A stretch of DNA of 64,000 bases from Aestuariibaculum sediminum (GTDB taxonomy: Bacteria > Bacteroidota > Bacteroidia > Flavobacteriales > Flavobacteriaceae): contig NZ_JACVXB010000001.1 of NCBI RefSeq assembly GCF_014596945.1, forward strand, positions 742,314 through 806,313. Reading direction: 5' to 3'. The notes under the pieces are model-generated. The model worked only from the letters and a program-made list of their open reading frames with translations, was not told where the DNA came from and did no database searches. The position numbers were made by a program, and so were the translations under genes. Each line of letters begins with the position of its first letter. Position 1 is the first letter of the stretch. Below, piece by piece: positions 17,888 to 26,701 of the stretch.

Positions 17888-18295
17888 TTACTGATACTTC
17901 TGAGCAATTTTATACAAATCCATACCCCAACTTTGCCCAAACACCATAGCCTTTTCCATTAAACTAACTTGTTTAACTGACAGCTTTTTACCTAAATCCG
18001 TTTTATAAAAATCTGTCAATGCTTTTATTTCTTCTCGGGTAAATTCAGACATGTATAAATCGGCCATTTTACCATACAACCCATCAAGAGTTCCTTGTGC
18101 TTCAGCTAAATATTCCCCTTTTTTATCAACCGAAACTCCTGCTCCAATCTGGTCTATGGCTTTTTCGAAAGCTGCTCCAGATCCTGTAAGTTTAATAAAT
18201 TCAATAGTTTCTTTTTTAAAATCTGCCTGATTTTGCGCCTCTAACTGCAACACTGAAAGCATAACAAAAAAGCAACTGAAATAAAATGTTCTCAT
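17888..18295 (-). CDS. DUF2059 secreted protein
   Basis: The 135 residues start with a signal peptide (ending LQLEAQ). The rest is helical and matches DUF2059, with the conserved core FTREEIKALTDFYKTDLGKK followed by a Met-rich helix. Function is unknown; members are periplasmic or secreted. It stands alone, 136 bases upstream of porW and 136 bases from the divergent reductase gene. I saw no convincing promoter. Confidence 0.82.
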   Translation of the reverse strand: MRTFYFSCFFVMLSVLQLEAQNQADFKKETIEFIKLTGSGAAFEKAIDQIGAGVSVDKKGEYLAEAQGTLDGLYGKMADLYMSEFTREEIKALTDFYKTDLGKKLSVKQVSLMEKAMVFGQSWGMDLYKIAQKYQ

Positions 18296-18409
18296 GGTTT
18301 AGATTATTAAATTTTTATTTGTTAAGTTTATTCTTACGCAATTTTACAGCTTTTTATTTTTTTAATCCAATTGTTTCCAACAATTTTAAGTTTTCAAAGT
18401 CAACTTCAT

Positions 18410-18417
18410 TATTTTTG
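18410..18417 (+). promoter_or_regulatory. Candidate -7 box (TATTTTTG) for the reductase gene
   Basis: TATTTTTG matches TAnnTTTG and ends 14 bases before the ATG at 18432, so the leader would be very short. No TTG is present at consensus distance. Confidence 0.4.
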
Positions 18418-18431
18418 TCAAAAATTTTAGC

Positions 18432-19493
18432 ATGTCATCATTTCACAAACTTACTATTAAGACTATTACACGTGAAACATCAAAATCTATAAGTATTACT
18501 TTTGATGTTCCTGAAAATCTTAAAACAACCTTTGCTTTTACAGCAGGGCAATACATTACTTTAAAAACCACCCTTAACGGAAGTGAAATTCGTCGCGATT
18601 ATTCGCTATGTTCTTCGCCAAAAAGTGGCGCATTAAAAGTAGCTATCAAAAAAGTTAAAGACGGTACGTTTTCGGCATATGCTAATAAAGAATTGAAGGA
18701 AGGCGATGTTTTAGAGGTGGCTCCGCCTAAAGGCCGATTCACATTTGTACCTAACGATTCAATCACGAAAAACATTGCACTTTTTGCTGCAGGAAGTGGT
18801 ATTACTCCGGTTTTAAGCATTATAAAATGTGCTTTAGAAGAAGAAGTTCATAGTCATGTTATTCTAGTTTATGGCAACAAAACCACTGAAGACACCATGT
18901 TTTTAAATGAACTTTTGGAACTTCAACACACTTACAAAGATCGTTTTTCGATACAATTCGTATTCAGTCAAGCCGATGAGGATGATTCGATTTTTGGTCG
19001 TATCGAAAAAAGTACTGTAAATTATGTAATGAAAAATAAACATAAACACATTGATGTTGATGCTTATTATTTATGTGGACCAGAAGCGATGATACACCTC
19101 GTTAAAGATGTTTTAACTGAAAATGATGCCGATGCAGATCGTATACATTACGAACTATTTAAAGCTGCAAAATCTGAAGACATTAACGACACTCAAACCA
19201 CAGTAGCCTCTGGAACTACAAAAGCAACAATTATTGTTGACGATGAAGAAACGGTAATCGATATGTCGCAAAAGCAAACGATTTTAGAAGCTGCCATTGA
19301 CGAAGATTTAGACGCACCTTACTCCTGCCAAGGCGGCATTTGTAGCAGTTGTTTAGCTCGCGTAAAGGAAGGTGCTGCAACCATGCGCCAAAATAGCATT
19401 TTAACAGAACAGGAAGTTGCCGAAGGTTTAATACTAACATGCCAGGCGCACCCAACTACAGCAACTATTGTTGTAGATTATGATGATGTATAA
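18432..19493 (+). CDS. Ferredoxin-NADP reductase-type protein with C-terminal 2Fe-2S domain (PaaE-like)
   Basis: Domain order is FAD-binding (RRDYSLCSSP, residues about 55-65), NAD(P)-binding (FAAGSGITPVLSI and YLCGPEAMI) and a plant-type 2Fe-2S domain with Cys299, Cys304, Cys307 and Cys337 (CQGGICSSC...C). This is the layout of PaaE, the reductase of phenylacetyl-CoA epoxidase, and of related oxygenase reductases. It passes electrons from NAD(P)H to an unidentified partner. No paaABC genes are nearby, so phenylacetate breakdown should not be inferred. It is transcribed alone and ends at a terminator shared with the converging GT9 gene. Confidence 0.9.
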   Translation: MSSFHKLTIKTITRETSKSISITFDVPENLKTTFAFTAGQYITLKTTLNGSEIRRDYSLCSSPKSGALKVAIKKVKDGTFSAYANKELKEGDVLEVAPPKGRFTFVPNDSITKNIALFAAGSGITPVLSIIKCALEEEVHSHVILVYGNKTTEDTMFLNELLELQHTYKDRFSIQFVFSQADEDDSIFGRIEKSTVNYVMKNKHKHIDVDAYYLCGPEAMIHLVKDVLTENDADADRIHYELFKAAKSEDINDTQTTVASGTTKATIIVDDEETVIDMSQKQTILEAAIDEDLDAPYSCQGGICSSCLARVKEGAATMRQNSILTEQEVAEGLILTCQAHPTTATIVVDYDDV

Positions 19494-19510
19494 TTTGAAT
19501 TTACGAGTAC

Positions 19511-19552
19511 ATAAAAAGGGCTATTATCTTTAGATGATAGCCTTTATTTTTT
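19511..19552 (+). terminator. Intrinsic terminator between converging genes
   Basis: GGCTATTATC and GATGATAGCC form a 10-bp stem with one G-T wobble and a TTTA loop, followed by TTTATTTTTT on the plus strand and preceded by an A-run. It ends the reductase gene; its right arm codes the last residues and stop of the opposing GT9 gene. Confidence 0.78.
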
Positions 19553-20549
19553 CTATAATCGTTTTAGGCGAAATACTTGCCGAAGCCTTTTCGTAACCTT
19601 CCGGATATTTATTTCCGTAAATAGACGTCGGGATCCTTGGAAATGCCTCACGATTGGCTACCAATTGAAAATCTTCTGGTTGATTAAATGGAACAAAACC
19701 TGCATATGGATGGGTTACACCCCAAAGGGTTACCACTTTAACACCCTTCATGGCGGCTAAATGACCATTACCAGAATCCATAGACAACATCACATCTAAA
19801 TTCGAAATAACATCCAACTCTTCCTTAAAACTAAGCTTTCCTGCTATACTTATAACATTATTGTACGATTGTTCCAGCTCATTTAAAACTCGAGTCTCTT
19901 CCTCGCCACCGCCAAACAAAATAATTTGATGCTCCTTAGAAAGTGCTTTAATAACCTCTTTCATCAAATCTAAAGGGTACATTTTTCCTTCATGTGCTGC
20001 AAAAGGAGCAATACCAATCCATTTTAATGTATTATGGTCAATTACCTGTATAACTTGTTCGGGCAACTTACTTCGATTAGGAAATTCTAGTTTTGATAAA
20101 TCAACTGAAAAACCAAGCGCTCCAAATACCTCAGCGTAACGTTGATGCGTGGTTTTTAACTGCTTAAATATCTCACCGGAAATCAATGCCTTTTTCTCGC
20201 TGCGCCCTTTATCGATTTGCTGAAATTTTGTGCCTAAAAAAAAGACTTTTAGAATATTTGTTCGAAGTACATTATGCAAATCGGCAACAGCATCAATATT
20301 GAGCCCTTTTAATTCTTTTGATAATTTGTAAAGCCCCAAAACACCTTTATGTTTTCCTTTTAAATCGGCTGAAAACACATTTACATTTGGAATATCATTA
20401 AAAAAAGGCATAAAAAAACCTCTGGTTAAAACGGTAATTTTTACCAGAGGATATTGTTTTGTAAATGCCCTAAGTACAGGCACTGTCATTGCCACATCTC
20501 CCATTGCCGAAAGGCGAATAACAAGAATATGTTTTTGGGCGTCTGGCAT
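19530..20549 (-). CDS. Glycosyltransferase family 9 (heptosyltransferase-like)
   Basis: The 339-residue protein begins HILVIRLSAMGDVAMTVPVL, the strongly conserved GT9 N-terminus, and carries a C-terminal donor-binding region (SMDSGNGHLAAMKGVKVVTLWG). GT9 enzymes add heptose or related sugars from ADP-linked donors to the lipopolysaccharide core at the inner face of the membrane. It is followed upstream on the same strand by the DUF4254 gene at 51 bases, so the pair is likely an operon. The exact sugar is not determined. Confidence 0.9.
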   Translation of the reverse strand: MPDAQKHILVIRLSAMGDVAMTVPVLRAFTKQYPLVKITVLTRGFFMPFFNDIPNVNVFSADLKGKHKGVLGLYKLSKELKGLNIDAVADLHNVLRTNILKVFFLGTKFQQIDKGRSEKKALISGEIFKQLKTTHQRYAEVFGALGFSVDLSKLEFPNRSKLPEQVIQVIDHNTLKWIGIAPFAAHEGKMYPLDLMKEVIKALSKEHQIILFGGGEEETRVLNELEQSYNNVISIAGKLSFKEELDVISNLDVMLSMDSGNGHLAAMKGVKVVTLWGVTHPYAGFVPFNQPEDFQLVANREAFPRIPTSIYGNKYPEGYEKASASISPKTIIEKIKAII

Positions 20550-20600
20550 GTATTTTAATCAACTTTGTACGTTAAAAGTCTAAAAAAAATGAGGTTACAA

Positions 20601-21206
20601 TTATTTTTGACTTCTTAAAACAGGGTTAAGTTCGTCGTCGTTGTACATTTTCATTTGCTTGTATACTTTCATATACTTGTCGCCTTTTTCAATATCACTT
20701 AACAAGGTATCAATAGCCGTACTCAAATCAACACGTTGCTCAAGTAATACATCTAACTTCTTTTGGCAAGCCGCTCGGTGCTCATCAGAAGCATCTGTAC
20801 GCGTTGCCTCTTCATTCATGTGATAAATTTTTAAGGCTAAAATCGATAGTCGATCAACGCCCCAAGCTGGACTTTCTGTATTTATAGTGGCATCGGTCTT
20901 TGCCTCAACATTTTTATATTTATCCAAAAAATAGCTATCAATATACTCTACCATATCGGTTCTATCCTGATTTGAAGCATCAATTTGACGTTTCAGTTTT
21001 AAAGCCGCTACAGGATCAATTTGCGGATCACGAATGATGTCTTCATAATGCCATTGCACTGTATCAATCCAACACTTTCTATATAATAAATGTTCGATTA
21101 AATCACTTTCAGGATAGGCATTTTCGAATGGTTGATCTACTGAATCTATAATGTGGTATTTTTCAATAACCTCTTGAAATATTTTATTGGCTTTATCTGT
21201 AAACAT
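20601..21206 (-). CDS. DUF4254 protein
   Basis: The 201 residues are almost wholly helical and charged, with no signal peptide, matching DUF4254 (recognisable from ESDLIEHLLYRKCWIDTVQW and WGVDRLSILALKIYHM). Function is unknown. It precedes the GT9 gene on one transcript, so a role in lipopolysaccharide core assembly is a reasonable guess. A TATATTTG box lies 22 bases upstream of the start. Confidence 0.83.
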   Translation of the reverse strand: MFTDKANKIFQEVIEKYHIIDSVDQPFENAYPESDLIEHLLYRKCWIDTVQWHYEDIIRDPQIDPVAALKLKRQIDASNQDRTDMVEYIDSYFLDKYKNVEAKTDATINTESPAWGVDRLSILALKIYHMNEEATRTDASDEHRAACQKKLDVLLEQRVDLSTAIDTLLSDIEKGDKYMKVYKQMKMYNDDELNPVLRSQK

Positions 21207-21228
21207 GATGAATTAATATTTAGGAGCA

Positions 21229-21236
21229 CAAATATA
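21229..21236 (-). promoter_or_regulatory. Candidate -7 box (TATATTTG) for DUF4254-GT9
   Basis: TATATTTG on the minus strand fully matches TAnnTTTG and is 22 bases from the DUF4254 ATG, in the 75-base gap divergent from upp. No TTG partner at consensus distance. Confidence 0.45.
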
Positions 21237-21281
21237 AGTCTAATTAATTAACTTTATTGTTGAATTCTTAAAATAGAACGC

Positions 21282-21941
21282 ATGAAAATTCACAATATCT
21301 CAACTGAAAATTCCATACTCAATAGCTTTATAGCCGAGATGAGAGATATAAATATCCAAAAGGACAGCATGCGTTTTAGACGAAATATTGAACGTATTGG
21401 TGAAATTCTAGGTTATGAATTGAGTAAATCCTTAAACTATACGCGTTCGAAAATAAACACGCCTTTAGGCACTTGCCATATGCATGTAATTGCAAACGAC
21501 ATTGTTTTATGCTCCATATTAAGAGCCGGGGTTCCTTTGCATAACAGCTTGCTTAATTATTTTGACAAAGCAGAAAACGCCTTTATCTCGGCATACCGCC
21601 ATCATAAAAACAATCCTGAGAGTTTTGAAATTATAGTAGAGTATTTAGCTTGCCCCAGTTTAGAAGGTAAAACACTAATTCTTGCCGACCCAATGCTAGC
21701 GACAGGACAATCTATGATTGCTACCTACGAAGCACTTAAACCATTTGGCAATCCAGAAGAAGTACATTTAGTGAGTATTATTGGTGCGCCTGAAGGCATA
21801 AAATTAGTTGAAGAACACTTTCATTATGACACCCATTTGTGGATTGGAACGGTTGATGAAAAGCTTAATGATAAAAGCTATATTGTTCCTGGTATTGGTG
21901 ATGCAGGTGATTTGGCTTTTGGAGAAAAACTACAGCAGTAA
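21282..21941 (+). CDS. upp: Uracil phosphoribosyltransferase
   Basis: The 219-residue protein has the type I PRTase PRPP-binding loop as LILADPMLATGQSM and the uracil-binding C-terminal segment YIVPGIGDAGDLAFG. It makes UMP from uracil and PRPP in pyrimidine salvage. Start and length fit the family. Its last 12 bases overlap the 3' end of the converging DUF6427 gene. Confidence 0.96.
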   Translation: MKIHNISTENSILNSFIAEMRDINIQKDSMRFRRNIERIGEILGYELSKSLNYTRSKINTPLGTCHMHVIANDIVLCSILRAGVPLHNSLLNYFDKAENAFISAYRHHKNNPESFEIIVEYLACPSLEGKTLILADPMLATGQSMIATYEALKPFGNPEEVHLVSIIGAPEGIKLVEEHFHYDTHLWIGTVDEKLNDKSYIVPGIGDAGDLAFGEKLQQ

Positions 21942-22853
21942 CAAAACGAAAGGCACCACAACTAGTACCGACAAAAACACTTCTTTAAACCAGTCTTCTT
22001 CAATGGTTTCTAAATAATTAGCAATAATAATAGACAAGGGCGCAAACCCAAATAAAAATTCACTACCTGTTTTAATTGGCGCTAATGCAATTACTAAAGC
22101 AGCGACTAAAAAAGCAATAATTACAATTTGAAAAGAGGCTCTAAACGATTTCTTTTTGCTTTTTAAATTCTTTAAATAAAATATTGAAGACCAAATCCCA
22201 AAGGACAACAACATAGTAATTCCTATTAAATACTTCACGGAATTATATGATGTAAAATCTCGGCCTATCTCTAATTTTAACTGAAACAAATCGAAATAGT
22301 TACCTGTTACTATAATTGAAGTGCATACAGCAAGAATAAACACAGTCGCAACTCCTGTATAAGGTATAATCCAATGGCGCAAATCGTTATCAGAATACAA
22401 CAATAGACTTACAATAATTAATATAAAAAATATGATCGCCCAGAAATAAAATAACGTTGCAATAGCAATCCAAAACGCCGCATCGAATAACTTCTTTTTT
22501 ACATTTCTTTCGGTTCTTAGGCTCATTATACGACGCAAACCAAGTAAAAAGAAAAAGTTAGAAAACAGTATGTTTACATCGCTTGTAGTTTGTACAAATG
22601 TTAGAAAAAATACGCTGTAAAGCAGGATGTGATAATTATTTTTTTTGGTGAGATTATTTTTAGAAATAATAAAATTAACTACCAAAATGGTCATACAACA
22701 CAATAGAAACACCGCAAACTGTTTCAGTACAAAAGCAATAGTCACCGATTGATTTTCTAAAGATATTCTAGCCATTACAAAAGCCAAAAGGGTAATAAAA
22801 AGCACCACAAAGAAATTTATTGGCTTAGATTTACTAAAAAGACTTGCTATCAT
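21930..22853 (-). CDS. Polytopic membrane protein (DUF6427-like)
   Basis: The 307 residues contain about eight to nine hydrophobic helices and few conserved polar motifs. A flavobacterial family in this position beside upp and purD is, as I recall, DUF6427, but I cannot confirm it. A LSLRTERNVKKKLFDAAFW cytoplasmic loop resembles loops of membrane proteins of the EpsG/Wzy type, though no glycan genes are adjacent. Function is unknown. It overlaps upp tail to tail by 12 bases. Confidence 0.72.
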   Translation of the reverse strand: MIASLFSKSKPINFFVVLFITLLAFVMARISLENQSVTIAFVLKQFAVFLLCCMTILVVNFIISKNNLTKKNNYHILLYSVFFLTFVQTTSDVNILFSNFFFLLGLRRIMSLRTERNVKKKLFDAAFWIAIATLFYFWAIIFFILIIVSLLLYSDNDLRHWIIPYTGVATVFILAVCTSIIVTGNYFDLFQLKLEIGRDFTSYNSVKYLIGITMLLSFGIWSSIFYLKNLKSKKKSFRASFQIVIIAFLVAALVIALAPIKTGSEFLFGFAPLSIIIANYLETIEEDWFKEVFLSVLVVVPFVLLLL

Positions 22854-22974
22854 TAACGGTTTTTGTATTTTTGCTACGTAAATATACTAACTCTGAAACT
22901 GATATATTTATTTCTCGTTTTGAAAATTAAATATTGAACGTGGCATGAGCCATTAAAAAAAATATAACACACTC

Positions 22975-23202
22975 ATGAAAGACTTTTTTTATGCGATACA
23001 GGATTTATTCGTAAATTTTCTTTTTACACCACTTGATGGTTTAAGAGAATTAGAACTTACCAACTGGTTTGCAGCGAGTATCGTTTCTTGGATTTTTGTT
23101 GTTATCTGTTTAGTTGCTATCGTATACTGGATGATGCAACTTAAAAAGTACAACGACAATAACGAAGAAGACAAAACGGTTTCTTCGCATTCGTTTTTAT
23201 AA
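22975..23202 (+). CDS. Small single-helix membrane protein, 75 aa (DUF6341-like)
   Basis: The protein has an N-terminal amphipathic stretch (FFYAIQDLFVNFLFTPLD), one strong membrane helix at about residues 35-53, and an acidic polar tail (NDNNEEDKTVSS). I recall a flavobacterial family of this size next to purD (DUF6341), with moderate certainty. It may pair with the membrane protein encoded divergently at 21930-22853. The last 6 bases overlap the purD stop on the other strand. Function is unknown. Confidence 0.72.
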   Translation: MKDFFYAIQDLFVNFLFTPLDGLRELELTNWFAASIVSWIFVVICLVAIVYWMMQLKKYNDNNEEDKTVSSHSFL

Positions 23203-24471
23203 ATCGAATCCTATATCCTTACGATAATACATCTTATCAAAGTTTAGTTTATCTATACTTTGGTAAGATTTTTTTATGGCCTCCTGGTACGTCTCTCCAT
23301 AAGATGTAATTGCCATTACTCGCCCTCCAGAGGTTACAACTTTCCCGTCTTTTAACTGGGCTCCGGCGTGGAATGGAATGGAATCTTCTATGGTATTTAA
23401 ACCTGTAATTTCTTTACCTTTTTCGTAAGCTTCAGGATACCCGCCAGACACCATCATAATCGTTGTTGCGGCGCGCTCATCAATCTCAATTTCAATCTCA
23501 TTCAGCGTTCCGTTAGCCATAGCTTGTAACACGGTAACAAAATCGTTTTTAAGTCTTGGTAAAACTACTTCTGTTTCAGGGTCTCCCATACGCACGTTGT
23601 ATTCAATTACTTTAGGGTCGTCGCCTTCAACTTTAATTAAGCCAATAAACACAAAACCAACGTAAGGCAATTTGTCTTTCTTAAATCCTTCAATAGTAGG
23701 TTTAACGATACGCTCTTCAATCTTATTTAAAAATTCATCGGTTGCAAAAGGCACGGGCGACACAGCTCCCATTCCACCAGTATTTAAGCCAGTATCACCT
23801 TCTCCAATACGTTTATAATCTTTTGCTGTTGGTAAAATCTTGTAATTTTCGCCATCGGTTAAAACAAAACAACTTAATTCAATACCATCTAAAAACTCTT
23901 CAATAACTACTTTGGTACTCGCCTGACCAAATTTAGCATCAACCAACATGCTTTTTAATTCAGCTTTAGCTTCATCTAAATCGTTTAAAATCACAACTCC
24001 TTTACCTGCAGCCAGACCGTCTGCTTTTAATACGTAAGGTGCTTTAAGGGTTTCTAAAAAAGCATAACCATTTTCTACCGTTTCGGCAGTAAAACTCTCG
24101 TATGCAGCCGTTGGAATGTTATGGCGGTATAAAAATTCTTTAGCAAATTCCTTACTTCCTTCCAGTTCGGCGGCTACTTTTTGTGGCCCAATAACCGAAA
24201 CATGCTTAATGGCATCGTCATTCAAAAAGAAATCGTGAACCCCTTGTACCAAAGGATCTTCAGGTCCTACGACTACCATTTCAATTTCTTTTTCTAATAC
24301 CAGTTCTTTGATGGCTTCAAAATCGGTTACCCCAATATTTACATTAGTAGCTACGTTTGCGGTACCTGAATTTCCAGGTGCTACATACAATGCATTACAT
24401 AACGGACTTTGAGCTATTTTCCAAGCGAAGGCGTGTTCTCTTCCTCCTGAACCAAGAACTAATATATTCAT
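23197..24471 (-). CDS. purD: Phosphoribosylamine-glycine ligase
   Basis: The 424-residue protein opens NILVLGSGGREHAFAWKI and has the ATP-grasp signatures LKADGLAAGKGVVI and VIEYNVRMGDPETEVVLPRL. It catalyses the second step of purine synthesis, joining glycine to phosphoribosylamine with ATP. Length is normal. It is not linked to other pur genes here. It overlaps the small membrane protein gene tail to tail by 6 bases, and is divergent from the CapK-like gene. Confidence 0.97.
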   Translation of the reverse strand: MNILVLGSGGREHAFAWKIAQSPLCNALYVAPGNSGTANVATNVNIGVTDFEAIKELVLEKEIEMVVVGPEDPLVQGVHDFFLNDDAIKHVSVIGPQKVAAELEGSKEFAKEFLYRHNIPTAAYESFTAETVENGYAFLETLKAPYVLKADGLAAGKGVVILNDLDEAKAELKSMLVDAKFGQASTKVVIEEFLDGIELSCFVLTDGENYKILPTAKDYKRIGEGDTGLNTGGMGAVSPVPFATDEFLNKIEERIVKPTIEGFKKDKLPYVGFVFIGLIKVEGDDPKVIEYNVRMGDPETEVVLPRLKNDFVTVLQAMANGTLNEIEIEIDERAATTIMMVSGGYPEAYEKGKEITGLNTIEDSIPFHAGAQLKDGKVVTSGGRVMAITSYGETYQEAIKKSYQSIDKLNFDKMYYRKDIGFDL

Positions 24472-24528
24472 CTGTTTCGTTTTTATTGATCTCCTTTTTA
24501 CAAGGAATTTCAGATTATTGATTTTTTA

Positions 24529-25938
24529 ATGCCAGGCATTAAACCAGTTTTTTCGACTGCAAAAATAAAATTAATGCCTCGATTTCACGACTTTTTTTTA
24601 TTTACTTTACAGAAATTATGTCTGCAATTGAGTTTTTTTAACCTATCACTACTTCTTAAAGGCTTTCCTGTAAAGGAAACCAACAAACTTTTGAAATCGA
24701 TTCAAAAGCTGAATGAAGTGGATTACTCAGAATATCTTAAACGCCAGAAACAGGATATTGTAAAGTATCATTTAGAACACAATACCTTTTATCAAAATTT
24801 TGCAAAATCTGCAAATGCTTCAAATTGGGAGCGTCTTCCCGTAATGACCAAACGGGACTTACAACAACCTTTGGCACAACGACTATCTAAAGGATATTCA
24901 AAACAAAATATTTACAAAAACAAAACTTCCGGTTCGTCGGGAGATCCATTTATTTTTGCGAAAGACAAGTTTTGCCATGCCCTAACCTGGTCGATTTTTA
25001 TGGATCGCTACCAATGGCATAATATCAATTTAAACACCTCCAAACAAGCTCGATTTTATGGAATTCCTTTAGATAAAATAGGCTACAACAAAGAACGTTT
25101 AAAAGACGCCTTAGGAAATCGATATCGGTTTTCTGTTTTTAATTTAAGTGATGCGGAATTAGAAAAAAACATAGTTACATTTAAAAACAAAGCTTTTGAA
25201 TACATTAACGGATACACAAGCAGTATTGTTCAATTTGCTCAGTTTTTGCGAAAACAAAATATCATATTAAAACAAATTTGTCCGAGTTTAAAACTATGTA
25301 TTATAACCTCAGAAATGCTTTTTGAAAACGACAGGAAACTTTTAGAAGAACAATTCGGTATTCCCGTAGTTAATGAATATGGCGCAGCAGAACTGGGTTT
25401 AATTGCCTTTGAAAACAGGTCGAATCAATGGATTATAAATAATGAAGATTTATATATTGAAATATTAGACGACAATAATAATGCGCTTCCACTGGGAGAA
25501 ACAGGCCGCATTGTTATCACATCGCTATATAATAAAGCCCATCCGTTTATTAGATATGATATTGGCGATATAGGCGCATTAAGCGAAAATAGCACCTTAA
25601 AAACACCTATTTTAAAACACCTTACTGGACGTACCAACGACCTGATACGACTGCCTAGTGGTAAAAAGGCTGCCGGGCTGACGTTTTATTACGTTACAAA
25701 ATCTATTATTGAAGATTCTGGTCGAGTGAAGGAATTCATAATAGAACAAATAACATTACATCAGTTTAAAATATGCTATGTGAGCGAAACCGAACTTACC
25801 AAGGAGATAAAGCGCAAAATTAAGACCAGCATAGACAATTATTTAGAAACTGGACTAGATGTCTTGTTTGAAAGAAAAAACACAATACAACGTGAAAAAA
25901 GCGGCAAATTAAAGCAGTTTAAGTCTGCTTTACAGTAA
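24529..25938 (+). CDS. Phenylacetate-CoA ligase/CapK-like adenylate-forming enzyme
   Basis: The ANL-superfamily phosphate-binding loop is visible as NKTSGSSGDPFIFAK, followed by NEYGAAELG and the hinge/adenylate motif RYDIGDIG. CapK-like members are common at the ends of capsule loci, where they are presumed to activate an acid for transfer to the glycan. It is the only plus-strand gene of this region and marks the left border of the polysaccharide locus. The start is uncertain: ATG 24529 gives 469 residues, ATG 24574 (MPRFHDFFLF) gives 454 and fits the usual N-terminus about as well. It overlaps the converging GT2 gene by 20 bases. The acid substrate is unknown. Confidence 0.83.
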   Translation: MPGIKPVFSTAKIKLMPRFHDFFLFTLQKLCLQLSFFNLSLLLKGFPVKETNKLLKSIQKLNEVDYSEYLKRQKQDIVKYHLEHNTFYQNFAKSANASNWERLPVMTKRDLQQPLAQRLSKGYSKQNIYKNKTSGSSGDPFIFAKDKFCHALTWSIFMDRYQWHNINLNTSKQARFYGIPLDKIGYNKERLKDALGNRYRFSVFNLSDAELEKNIVTFKNKAFEYINGYTSSIVQFAQFLRKQNIILKQICPSLKLCIITSEMLFENDRKLLEEQFGIPVVNEYGAAELGLIAFENRSNQWIINNEDLYIEILDDNNNALPLGETGRIVITSLYNKAHPFIRYDIGDIGALSENSTLKTPILKHLTGRTNDLIRLPSGKKAAGLTFYYVTKSIIEDSGRVKEFIIEQITLHQFKICYVSETELTKEIKRKIKTSIDNYLETGLDVLFERKNTIQREKSGKLKQFKSALQ

Positions 25939-26701
25939 CAACACGTTTTGACTTTATAAAAAAATGCTCAAATAAGAATCGCCCTAAACAAATTATTGAT
26001 TTTACTATCGAAAATCCTAATCCCTTTTTGTACACTAAATAATTATATTTTAACAACGCGGATTTATTTGAAGAAATGCCTTTTTTGTGCACCCTATAAA
26101 ATGCTAAGGACTCATTAATCCCCTTTGCAACCTGACCCGACTTTTTTAAGGTTAGCAACCAAAACAACCAGTCTTGCCGCTTTCTTAAATTTGGTGTTGT
26201 GACCTTTCCAATGGCAGCTGCCTTATACATTCCAGTTAAATTTCCAATATAATTACTTCTTAAAAGTTTTTTATACGAGACCGATGGTAACGCTATAACC
26301 CGTTTTCCCAGTTGAAGTCCTTTATGGTTTATTAATTCATAATCAGAAAAACAAATGTCACAACCTTCGGATGTCATGAATGCTATTTGTGTTTGAAGTT
26401 TATTAGGCTTCCATAAATCATCGGAATCAAGAAACGCTATATACTCCCCTTTAGCTTTATCTATACCAAAATTTCTTGCTACAGCAGCCCCGGAATTGGT
26501 ATTTAAACAATGTAACTGTATTCTTGAATCTGAATTTACAATGTCGTTTAATAGATTTAAAGTAGTATCTGTCGAGGCATCGTCTACAAGTATAAGCTCC
26601 CAGTTATTATAGGTTTGATTTATAACAGAGTTTACAGTTTCAACAATATAATCTTCAGAATTATAGGCGGGCGTTATTATTGAAACCAAACCATTCATCA
26701 A
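25919..26701 (-). CDS. Glycosyltransferase family 2
   Basis: The GT-A fold begins GLVSIITPAYNSEDYIVETV, with the metal/nucleotide DxD region as AFLDSDDLWKP and a second acidic motif as KRQDWLFWLL. At 260 residues it is a typical inverting glycosyltransferase adding one sugar in the cytoplasm. It closely resembles the GT2 at 31557-32315 (same KRQDW, AYYR/AFYR and NKxxLLK blocks), so the two are paralogues. It overlaps the sugar transferase gene by 4 bases and the CapK-like gene tail to tail. Donor and acceptor are unknown. Confidence 0.9.
   Translation of the reverse strand: MMNGLVSIITPAYNSEDYIVETVNSVINQTYNNWELILVDDASTDTTLNLLNDIVNSDSRIQLHCLNTNSGAAVARNFGIDKAKGEYIAFLDSDDLWKPNKLQTQIAFMTSEGCDICFSDYELINHKGLQLGKRVIALPSVSYKKLLRSNYIGNLTGMYKAAAIGKVTTPNLRKRQDWLFWLLTLKKSGQVAKGINESLAFYRVHKKGISSNKSALLKYNYLVYKKGLGFSIVKSIICLGRFLFEHFFIKSKRVVTVKQT

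Noticed and set aside
18432-19493. Evidence for phenylacetate degradation from the PaaE-like gene
   Set aside because: No paaABCDG genes are nearby and PaaE-like reductases serve many oxygenases; the CapK-like protein at 24529 also does not imply it.
24528-24540. Palindrome AATGCCAGGCATT overlapping the CapK-like start as an operator
   Set aside because: A single 13-base palindrome with no second copy; too little to assign a regulator site.
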